In this document: piece after piece, positions 56,913 to 64,000 of the stretch
How positions within the stretch are numbered: position 1 is the first letter of the stretch
Layout: every line of letters starts with the position of its first letter
Source: a virus
IMG/VR virus record: IMGVR_UViG_3300043803_002473
Span: 1-64,000 of that record
DNA length: 64,000 bases
Reading direction: 5' to 3' (one strand)
Program-made: the position numbers and the translations under genes
Notes under the pieces: generated by a model
Seen by the model: the letters and a program-made list of their open reading frames with translations, nothing else
Told to the model about the DNA's origin: nothing
The model's database searches: none

Positions 56913-58547
56913 ATGGCTGAAATATTACAAGAGACCGTAGATAGGCTTACAACATTTATTTCTGAAAATTATTCAGAGGCAGATGTTTCTCCTGGTTCTG
57001 TACTGAGTGAGTTGTTAATTAAGTTAGCCGCAGCGGTACAAAACGAACAATATAACTACATAGATAGCTTATCGCAAGGCAAAGCAATTTCACAAGTACT
57101 TAGCAATGAAACAGATAGCTATCTTTCTACAATAGATTTAATCGCATCTAACTACAACACATCTAGAAGCGAAGGTAAGAAAGTTACAGGAAATATAAAG
57201 GTAACAGTTTCTTCCCCCAACACATATTCTTTTGTAGACAATTTAACTTTTATTCAGCCTGCTCTAGGTCTTAGGTATGTTGTTACTGGAGCTTTTGATA
57301 TCGAAGAAAATCCTGATTTAACTAATGGAGAATTAAAGCTATACGAAAAAAACGGCATACACTATTTTATTTTACCTGTAGTAGCTGAAGAAGTTGGCGG
57401 TAACTACCAAGTATCTTCAGGAACTGTTTTTTCAGTTGTCGAACCCTTCTTTATAAATAATTTTGTAAAAGCTGAAGCTTACGGCAATTTTACTTCAGGT
57501 GCCCCAGTAGATACAGACAGGCAGCTGATAGCTAAGTTTAAACAAACCTTAGGTAGTTCTAGATTTGAATCGGCGGCAGGTATAGCCAACAGAATTAAGC
57601 AGCAATACCCATCATTTCAGTCACTTTCCGTTGTGGGGGCAAATGATCCTGAAATGCTGAGATCTAAACAAAATGTTTTAGGTATTTCTACTTTTGGTAA
57701 GGCGGATGTTTATGTCAGAACTTCAGTAGGACCAGAGTTAAAAACTGCTACAGTCGTAGGTACAAAGATACAGAATGGAAAATGGCGAATTCAGTTAGAC
57801 AACAGCTTTTGCTCAGGATTTTATAGACTTTCTTCTATTTTACCCGCTGTAGATGATATATCTATGAGTGGAACTTTACTTACAACAAATATCTCTTACG
57901 GTTATAGGCAGTTTTTGGGTGCTAGAAATAATGAAATTAATAACGCTCTAGAAGCTCGTTTTACAAAATATCAAACAGCCGCCATAGACTTTAGCTATAA
58001 TGAAACTCCAAATATACCTTTAGTCTCAGGGCAACAACCCCCAACTAAAGAATTTGAAATCACAGCAATTTATCAACCTTACATAGAAGAAATTCAAAAT
58101 CTACTTCTTTCGGATAGCGAACGATTTGCCTGTGCCGACTATTTGGTTAAAGCTGTTTTACCTTGTTTTGTTTCTTTAGAGATACCTGTTGTAAAAAAAC
58201 AGAGTACAGACACTTATGACTCGTTACGATTGAATAAATTAAAGCAGGATATATTTACATATATAAACACTATTCCTTTTGGAGAAGATTTGTACGCATC
58301 TAAAATTATAGATCTATGTCATAATTACGACATCGCACGTGTAGATTTACCTGTAGTTTTAAAGGGAGATATTTTTTGTAATGATGGAACAATAATTACT
58401 ATAACAGATACAGATTATTTATCTATACCTACACGAATAGAAAAAGGTGTTTCTAAAATGACTACGCTTTATTTTACAGATTATTATAGATTTGACCAAG
58501 ATGATGAGCTAGAAACCGTAGACAATATAGGAATTAAATTAATCTGA
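56913..58547 (+). CDS. Baseplate wedge protein J-like (544 aa)
   Basis: The family hallmark order is present. An N-terminal helical part (TVDRLTTFISENYSEADVSP then GSVLSELLIKLAAAVQNEQY) is followed by a beta domain (VVAEEVGGNYQVSSGTVFSV). Next come GNFTSGAPVDTDRQLIAKFK, equivalent to GGxDxESDEELRxR, and RFESAAGIANRIKQQYPSF with LSVVGANDPEMLRS (as V..V.v.ENP). In T4 terms it corresponds to gp6, which builds the wedge core. It lies between the gp25-like and next wedge genes. Confidence 0.75.
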   Translation: MAEILQETVDRLTTFISENYSEADVSPGSVLSELLIKLAAAVQNEQYNYIDSLSQGKAISQVLSNETDSYLSTIDLIASNYNTSRSEGKKVTGNIKVTVSSPNTYSFVDNLTFIQPALGLRYVVTGAFDIEENPDLTNGELKLYEKNGIHYFILPVVAEEVGGNYQVSSGTVFSVVEPFFINNFVKAEAYGNFTSGAPVDTDRQLIAKFKQTLGSSRFESAAGIANRIKQQYPSFQSLSVVGANDPEMLRSKQNVLGISTFGKADVYVRTSVGPELKTATVVGTKIQNGKWRIQLDNSFCSGFYRLSSILPAVDDISMSGTLLTTNISYGYRQFLGARNNEINNALEARFTKYQTAAIDFSYNETPNIPLVSGQQPPTKEFEITAIYQPYIEEIQNLLLSDSERFACADYLVKAVLPCFVSLEIPVVKKQSTDTYDSLRLNKLKQDIFTYINTIPFGEDLYASKIIDLCHNYDIARVDLPVVLKGDIFCNDGTIITITDTDYLSIPTRIEKGVSKMTTLYFTDYYRFDQDDELETVDNIGIKLI

Positions 58548-60385
58548 TGGACTTCGATTTTATATCTAAAAAATTTCCTTCAAATGACGCAACCGACGGT
58601 AATAAGTTATACAAATCACTTGGATCGTTTTGGACTCAGATTTTTCAAGAGAAGGGAACTCTAAAAGGTTATACTTTAGGTATGGCCGAAGAGTTAATTC
58701 AAAGTTATTACTCTCTTATCGAAGTTTTAAATTCTTATTCGATTAAAGATACTCCTATTTTTAATTTAAAGCGTTGGCAGCCTATCACTATAAAAAAATC
58801 TGAATTTAATCAGGTTTCTTTAAACTTTCAAAAAAACTCCGCTGTTTTTGGAGCTCAACCAGAAAGCGATAGATTTTATGCTGGAAAAGTTTTTCGTTTT
58901 GGTTTTCCTAAAAACACTAATAATAATGTTTTTAGCTATAAGCCAAAAATTAAGTTAAAAAAATTTAATTTGTTAGCTAACCGAATTATAGGTCCTTCTA
59001 TTTTTTACATAAATGGTGTTGATGTGATTATTGATGATTTTGATGTACTTTATTTTAATAAAAATATTTTTGAATCAAAAGAATTCCCTAAAGCCTCTAT
59101 TGTTAGCGAACATGGAGAGCCAGTAACATTTAAAGATGAAAAAGGTAACATTGTTGATGACGAATTTATTATTATTTGGGCTTATCATGCTGAATTAGAT
59201 AATGCTAATTTGTATGATAATTTTGGTCGAATTTTTGAATTAAACTTACCTTCATCTCAAAGCTATAAAGATATTTTAAATGGTATAATTAATTTGTTTG
59301 TCGCTGGCCCTACTGTTAATGCAATAAAAGCTATAATGTCGGCTTTTGGAGGGGTTGTTCCGGTGATAGAGCCCGAAGAGACAGTAGAGCAAGTTTATTC
59401 AGATAATTTAAATAAGTATGTGGTTACCGATAAAAATATATACACATTTAAACCATATCAAAATATTTTAAAAAATATAACAGTAGGTTCAACTGTTTAT
59501 GGTGGAGAGATTTTAATAGACTTGGTGCAATATTATGACCTTTTAACTACGCCCCAATGGTGGCAAAAAGAGATTACTACACCTAAACTGGCACTTTCGT
59601 CGCATATATTTTTAGGAAATTATAAGCACCAGCTTTTTTTACCTAACAATGTAGATTTAATTACTTTAACTACTCAAGACAATCTAGTTTTTCCGATTCA
59701 GGGTAGAGCAGAGGATGTCAGAGAATTTCATAAACACATAAACAAGCCAGAAAATAAACAAGAGTTAAAACAAAAGTTGGGATTAACACCTGACTCTCCA
59801 TCTACGGTAATAAATCCCGTAGACTTTGTTTTTACAAACATACTAAAAAATAATACTGCGTTATTAAAATTTAATTTTAACAATCCTGAAGAATTAGCAT
59901 ACTTTTTTAATTTTTTACCGCTAATTAAAGATTACCTACCTCCACACGTTTATTTACTGTTTTATATTAACCTTAATTTGCCTATTGATGTTTTGGATAA
60001 CTTGAATGAGCGTTACAGTTTAAAGGATTTTCCAAATATTCCTTTAAGTATAGACGGTTCTTTAGGGAATGGTCTACGTCCCCAGCTAGCTACAAACGAT
60101 ATCTCATATTACAAAGATTATATAAATAGACTTTTTTGTATTAGTGAAGGACCCTACGCTGAAGACGCTGCCCATGGAGGCACAATTCCAGCTTCTGAAG
60201 AAGATAAAGAGCCATTACACAAAGAACAAAATTTATTAAAAGTAACTATGATGACTGAAGGGCAAGGAGCGGCTATTCCTGGACAAGCTAGGGTAATTAG
60301 TGGTAAAGTTTTTACTAGCATACCTGAAACACCTGTACCGACTACTAGAGAAATTCCTACAGTGTTATTAATCGACTTTTCCTAG
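58547..60385 (+). CDS. Large baseplate wedge/tail protein (612 aa)
   Basis: Follows the J-like gene by a one-base overlap, the place of gpI/gp7-type wedge proteins. The front part (KLYKSLGSFWTQIFQEKGTL, MAEELIQSYYSLIEVLNSYS) is helical; the central part has many Asn/Asp/Phe-rich strands. INLFVAGPTVNAIKAIMSAF then GGVVPVIEPEETVEQVYS resembles segments of tail protein I of other myoviruses. The last 60 residues are Pro/Glu/Thr-rich. Not assigned to a defined family. Confidence 0.55.
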   Translation: MDFDFISKKFPSNDATDGNKLYKSLGSFWTQIFQEKGTLKGYTLGMAEELIQSYYSLIEVLNSYSIKDTPIFNLKRWQPITIKKSEFNQVSLNFQKNSAVFGAQPESDRFYAGKVFRFGFPKNTNNNVFSYKPKIKLKKFNLLANRIIGPSIFYINGVDVIIDDFDVLYFNKNIFESKEFPKASIVSEHGEPVTFKDEKGNIVDDEFIIIWAYHAELDNANLYDNFGRIFELNLPSSQSYKDILNGIINLFVAGPTVNAIKAIMSAFGGVVPVIEPEETVEQVYSDNLNKYVVTDKNIYTFKPYQNILKNITVGSTVYGGEILIDLVQYYDLLTTPQWWQKEITTPKLALSSHIFLGNYKHQLFLPNNVDLITLTTQDNLVFPIQGRAEDVREFHKHINKPENKQELKQKLGLTPDSPSTVINPVDFVFTNILKNNTALLKFNFNNPEELAYFFNFLPLIKDYLPPHVYLLFYINLNLPIDVLDNLNERYSLKDFPNIPLSIDGSLGNGLRPQLATNDISYYKDYINRLFCISEGPYAEDAAHGGTIPASEEDKEPLHKEQNLLKVTMMTEGQGAAIPGQARVISGKVFTSIPETPVPTTREIPTVLLIDFS

Positions 60386-60399
60386 CATTAACGTATAAT
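60372..60399 (+). promoter_or_regulatory. Promoter with perfect -10, near-leaderless
   Basis: TCGACT, 16-base spacer, TATAAT; the ATG at 60410 follows the -10 box by 10 bases. It overlaps the stop of the previous gene. No Shine-Dalgarno sequence. Confidence 0.5.
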
Positions 60400-60409
60400 T
60401 GTAGAAAAT

Positions 60410-60985
60410 ATGATAAACACAGAAAGTACTAATTTGAACAAGTCCATTTCCGGATTCATAAAGGTATGGAAAACCTCGCCGGAAACAGGTGAGAGCCAGT
60501 TGATCGTAGACCAGCCTAATATGATTTTGTACGGCGGGGCTAGACTAATGTCTTACGCTATTTCTGGAAGAGAAAATGCAAAAATTTGGGGAATGTACAT
60601 TGGCTTTAATAACAACCCAAATGGCGAATTTACCAGACCCGTCATAGACCCATCTTATTCTCAACCATTTGCAAATTTAGATCCTGACGATGGATTTGGT
60701 TATTTAAGAGAGCCTTTAACATTTACTCCAACTTATCTATCAGACGGCATTTATACAGATAATACCGCATTATTTAGCGTTATGGTAACGTCATCTACCT
60801 CCATTAATGCTACACCATTTTTGCATGATGTTAGCCGTATTTACGAGGTAGCTCTGGTAGGATCTTTAGATCCTTCCAACAGTACGAAGGACATAGTTTT
60901 TTCTAGAACAGGTTTTAACCCTGTTAAATATGATACTAATTTTAATTTTACAATAACTTGGGGGATCAAATTCCTCGTAGACTAA
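60410..60985 (+). CDS. Tail fibre or tail-tip protein (191 aa)
   Basis: A strand-rich protein: ISGFIKVWKTSPETGESQLI, NMILYGGARLMSYAISGREN, IWGMYIGFNNNPNGEF, TALFSVMVTSSTSINATPFL and a final FNFTITWGIKFLVD. The 'LVDQPN.ILYGGARLMS.ALSG' pattern occurs in phage tail fibre-associated proteins from memory. It has its own promoter and starts the fibre unit. It may be a hinge or base of the fibre. Confidence 0.5.
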   Translation: MINTESTNLNKSISGFIKVWKTSPETGESQLIVDQPNMILYGGARLMSYAISGRENAKIWGMYIGFNNNPNGEFTRPVIDPSYSQPFANLDPDDGFGYLREPLTFTPTYLSDGIYTDNTALFSVMVTSSTSINATPFLHDVSRIYEVALVGSLDPSNSTKDIVFSRTGFNPVKYDTNFNFTITWGIKFLVD

Positions 60986-60993
60986 TTTTAGCC

Positions 60994-63099
60994 ATGCCTA
61001 TCACACCTTGGGTTCCTACAGTAAGAACGATCAGAGACGGGGAAGAAGTTTCTCAGTCTGTGGTGAACGTACCTCTCGAACAATTAATTCAGAGGGAGCA
61101 GCACCTGTATGAAAAATTTGAAGAATTGCTCGGTAAATCTGTTCTCATTGCGTTTGGGCAACCAGTTTATCCTACAGAGCTGCAAGGGACCAAACCCCTA
61201 CACCAAGATGAACTAAATATTGTTTATTTTAGAGAAGACTCTGGTGGTCGTGGTGTGGCTAGAGCTTTAACAGGGTTTTCTTCCACTAGTACTAAGGGTA
61301 TGTATGCACCCAATAAGTCTAATTATTCTTTTGGTATTGTTAAAGCTATGTCTCCAGGAACGACTCCGTTGGTAGACACCTATATTGAGGGACTATGCGA
61401 GTTATCAATTGATTTAGACGATCCAGACCGTGGTTTAATTGAAGTCGAAAGAAACCATTTAAATGAGCCTGTCGTGGAACCTTTTGAAGTAGGTCCTTAT
61501 TATTTATCCAGAAAATATCCTGGCAAGATAACCAAAGATCCTGCAGGTATCCCAACTTATGTAGGATACGCTATATCTAAACGTAAATTTTTGTTACATG
61601 CCTCAGTTGACGAGTTTTCTCAATTTTTTATTAACTACAGATATAATGTTTTGGATCGACCAGCCGCAACACCATTACTGACAGGAAGTACTTGGACGAT
61701 ACCCACAACCGGTAATCCAAATAGGCTTGGTTGGATAGCAGCTAATTCTAATAATTTACCTGGTTATTCAATTCCTTCAGGAGCTAAGTTTTTTTATTAT
61801 ATTCCTGAAGGACTATTGCTGCCTACTTCACCAGACGCAGATTCATTGACAGAAAGTGAAAAAGTTGAGGCATCAGAATTAAAAGGATTACTTCCTCCTG
61901 TACCTTCAAACTTTGTAGAAATCAAAGCAAATGGTATTACACAACGTTTGTTAGATGAGTACACACCGGACGGTATATATAAAATAGATAACTATGGTTT
62001 ATGGTGGTTCGATGACCAGGCGGGATTTCAACCTTGGGCAGATGACATTTTGTCGGAAGGTGTTTGGACTCCGAACGACTGGCTAGAATATAGGGGTAGT
62101 AACTTTAGAAGACCTAGGCTTTTTATATCTTTTTCTAAATTTAACCCAGCTTTGAGAACACAGTTAGTTAGTTCTCTAACTCCTTATAATGATTTGGAAA
62201 ACTCTAATGTCCCTGCAGGTGAAAAAAATAATAGTGAGGAATTTATAAAGTTTTATTTAAAGGAAACAATTACTTCAGCCGTAGTCAAAGAATCTAAGAC
62301 AGGTGACTTGGCTGTAAAAGTTACACCTAAGTTTATTCCTAAAGGAGTCACAGGATCAGCTCCAATCCCACCGCAAGCACCTACAGCCACCTATACATCT
62401 GACAGAGGTGTAGCTGACCTATCTTTCGACCAAGCAGCAGGAAAGTTTGTAAAAGTTTCTACACCGGTAGTAGCTAAAATAAATGGTCAGGGCGGAATAA
62501 ATGTAACTCCGGCACAGAATCAACCAGGCGTATTCAACATATCATATATGTCTACAGGTATCTATGGTGCCATCGATTCAATAGAGCCTGTTAACGCTAG
62601 ATTGGAGTTTAGAGGATTAAGTTCTTATTTAAAATTTCCATATGCTCAAACGATAACAGTTCCTTATGGTGTCATAGGTAAAATATTATTAACTAAAAAA
62701 GCTATAGCCGCTCCCGCTAATCTCAAAATATATGTTCAAGCCTTCGGCACTGCGAGCTATGCACCAGAAGCTACCGATAAACAAATAGCTTTTACATTTG
62801 AATATGCTGCAACCACAGCTGCCAATAGTGAAGCTCCAACATCGGTCAAGATAGCAAATAAGTCTGTTTTAACTGCCGCAGTAAGCAGCTCGGTTGTTTT
62901 AACCACTCTCACACCAATAGAGGAAGGTTATACTGCGTATGATGTAGTTAATCTTGAAGGTAACCTTGTTATCCCAGCTGCTAATATAGCCGAGGACACT
63001 GTAGTAAATTTTAAATTAATGCGAAACATCACTGAAACCGGTAATTACTTAGGAGACCTAGGTATACTTGGTTTATACTGGGGTGTAGAACTAACATAA
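60994..63099 (+). CDS. Tail fibre / receptor-recognition protein (701 aa)
   Basis: I start at MPITPWVPTVRTIRD (60994), 8 bases after the previous stop; an upstream TTG only extends into the previous gene. The N-terminal 100 residues look like an attachment domain (QSVVNVPLEQLIQREQHLYE). The rest is beta-rich, Pro/Ser/Thr-rich with long strands (AKFFYYIPEGLLLPT, VAKINGQGGINVTPAQNQPG). The C-terminal ~150 residues (IEPVNARLEFRGLSSYLKFP; KIYVQAFGTASYAP) look like a jelly-roll head domain. No enzymatic depolymerase motif is seen. Confidence 0.55.
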   Translation: MPITPWVPTVRTIRDGEEVSQSVVNVPLEQLIQREQHLYEKFEELLGKSVLIAFGQPVYPTELQGTKPLHQDELNIVYFREDSGGRGVARALTGFSSTSTKGMYAPNKSNYSFGIVKAMSPGTTPLVDTYIEGLCELSIDLDDPDRGLIEVERNHLNEPVVEPFEVGPYYLSRKYPGKITKDPAGIPTYVGYAISKRKFLLHASVDEFSQFFINYRYNVLDRPAATPLLTGSTWTIPTTGNPNRLGWIAANSNNLPGYSIPSGAKFFYYIPEGLLLPTSPDADSLTESEKVEASELKGLLPPVPSNFVEIKANGITQRLLDEYTPDGIYKIDNYGLWWFDDQAGFQPWADDILSEGVWTPNDWLEYRGSNFRRPRLFISFSKFNPALRTQLVSSLTPYNDLENSNVPAGEKNNSEEFIKFYLKETITSAVVKESKTGDLAVKVTPKFIPKGVTGSAPIPPQAPTATYTSDRGVADLSFDQAAGKFVKVSTPVVAKINGQGGINVTPAQNQPGVFNISYMSTGIYGAIDSIEPVNARLEFRGLSSYLKFPYAQTITVPYGVIGKILLTKKAIAAPANLKIYVQAFGTASYAPEATDKQIAFTFEYAATTAANSEAPTSVKIANKSVLTAAVSSSVVLTTLTPIEEGYTAYDVVNLEGNLVIPAANIAEDTVVNFKLMRNITETGNYLGDLGILGLYWGVELT

Positions 63100-63104
63100 C
63101 TTAA

Positions 63105-64000
63105 ATGCCTTGGATAGATTCATTAGATTATTTAAACTTAAACTCCTTGAGACGTTATCCTTTGAGAGAAGGAACGTCTGTTAGGAGCATAGATGAACTA
63201 TTTGAAATTCCCGATACTTTAATCGTAGAATTTTCTTTGGCAGCGTCTAACGACGTCAGCAAACGTTATTATATATCAAAGTTTTTTAACAAGATCTTTT
63301 CTGCCACAATAGAGATATCAGAAATTTCTACAATCCCCGACCTCGTTGTTGGCAGCTTCGATATAGATTTTAATACACATAAAATCAACGATACTTATTA
63401 TTTAACAGCCACTAACGACTATGTTGGGGCAAGGGGAAGAATTACTTTAGGTAGTATAGAGGATCTTAAAAATCAGCCAGCCGGTAATTTTATTTTTTCA
63501 CCAGAAGCCACAGAGCTTGAGCCTAAAACAATAGTGCCGGGATTGGCTGGTGTAACAAGAATTAAATATATTGATTCAGAGTCAAATACCAGAAGTTTAA
63601 CTGGTGATGTGATTATGCAGGCTCGGAACAATATGAGATTTCAATATGAGCTTGATGAAAATCGCGTGGTTATGGATGTGGGAGATAACCTGGGGTTAAA
63701 TAAAAATTGTGAAGTAACAAACTGTATCAAGAGAATAAATGGTGTGGGTCCTGATCCTGACACAGGAAACATTAGTTTGTTAGGTATTGATTGTTTAAAT
63801 ATTTCTAGTACATCGCCATATACAATAGAGTTGGATGATAGTTGCTGCACACCTTGCTCTGGTTGTGAAGATTTGTCTGAATTAACAACCAGGCTTACAA
63901 GTTTAGAAAATAAATTTATTGAACTTAAGAATTTCTATACAACTATAAACGGACAATTAACAAATTATTTAACAACCGTTAATTCTAATTGTGAATGTCC
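63105..64000 (+). CDS. Cys-rich tail fibre-associated protein (partial, runs off the window)
   Basis: Begins at ATG 63105, 5 bases after the previous stop, and stays open for 298 codons. The first 150 residues are globular (MPWIDSLDYLNLNSLRRYP). Near residue 205 comes CEVTNCIKRINGVGPDP then DTGNISLLGIDCLNI, a motif type seen in phage tail proteins (INGVxPDxxGNI). A Cys-rich stretch (SCCTPCSGCEDL) leads into a coiled coil (LTTRLTSLENKFIELKNFY). The paired Cys recall the Cys-repeat protein at 4722-7505. The end is unknown. Confidence 0.6.
   Translation, partial: MPWIDSLDYLNLNSLRRYPLREGTSVRSIDELFEIPDTLIVEFSLAASNDVSKRYYISKFFNKIFSATIEISEISTIPDLVVGSFDIDFNTHKINDTYYLTATNDYVGARGRITLGSIEDLKNQPAGNFIFSPEATELEPKTIVPGLAGVTRIKYIDSESNTRSLTGDVIMQARNNMRFQYELDENRVVMDVGDNLGLNKNCEVTNCIKRINGVGPDPDTGNISLLGIDCLNISSTSPYTIELDDSCCTPCSGCEDLSELTTRLTSLENKFIELKNFYTTINGQLTNYLTTVNSNCEC

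Noticed and set aside
1-64000. CRISPR arrays, insertion sequences, rRNA
   Set aside because: No regularly spaced palindromic repeats, no transposase motifs or terminal inverted repeats, and no rRNA sequence were seen.

Overview
The window is a continuous stretch of a large, AT-rich, tailed double-stranded DNA phage with a contractile tail (myovirus). It carries a prohead protease, scaffold-like proteins, major capsid protein, a very large tail sheath, tail tube, a frameshifted tail-assembly chaperone pair, a 1690-residue tape measure, baseplate hub, spike, J-like wedge and fibre genes. No cellular genes, insertion sequences or CRISPR arrays are visible. Terminase and portal genes were not recognised. 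The host cannot be named from this window. There is no intergenic gap above 300 bases; the largest are 35698-35834 and 15954-16095.

Layout. (1) 1-3978, minus strand: nucleotide metabolism and small genes: the start of an IMPDH/GMP-reductase-like enzyme, a small lipoprotein, tRNA-Asn, tRNA-His, a class II ribonucleotide reductase and a dCMP deaminase. (2) 4024-4716, plus strand: a lone gene that I read as the central part of an RNA polymerase beta subunit. (3) 4722-15953, minus strand: a 927-residue Cys-repeat protein, small membrane and coiled-coil proteins, a second lipoprotein, a beta N-terminal fragment (8821-9474), a run of Gly/Ala-rich putative virion-interior proteins, and at its head a Rep-like gene. 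(4) 16096-22779, plus: a degenerate metallopeptidase-like protein, a fused beta C-terminus plus beta-prime N-terminus polymerase gene, three small genes, and the beta-prime C-terminus. (5) 22844-37279, plus: probable internal virion proteins, prohead protease, an EF-hand scaffold-like protein, a second scaffold-like protein, decoration protein and major capsid protein, closed by a terminator. (6) 37378-43919, plus: head-tail connector genes, sheath and tube, closed by a terminator. (7) 44021-64000, plus: spike/hub, chaperone pair, tape measure, baseplate genes including an embedded sigma-70-like factor, and fibres running off the window end.

The most notable system is a phage multisubunit RNA polymerase broken into four genes on both strands (beta-N, beta-mid, betaC-beta'N fusion, beta'C), with a sigma-70-like gene inside the baseplate module. 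The catalytic DxDGD, the trigger-loop His, the four zinc cysteines of beta-prime and the invariant lysines of beta are all visible. The rifampicin-pocket segment aligns without gaps to E. coli beta but has changed contact residues. About a dozen sigma-70-like promoters can be read. Several place the predicted transcription start on or next to the ATG, suggesting leaderless mRNAs, whereas capsid and tail genes have a leader with a strong AGGAG. Motif statements come from reading the sequence and from memory of the families; no database search was run.
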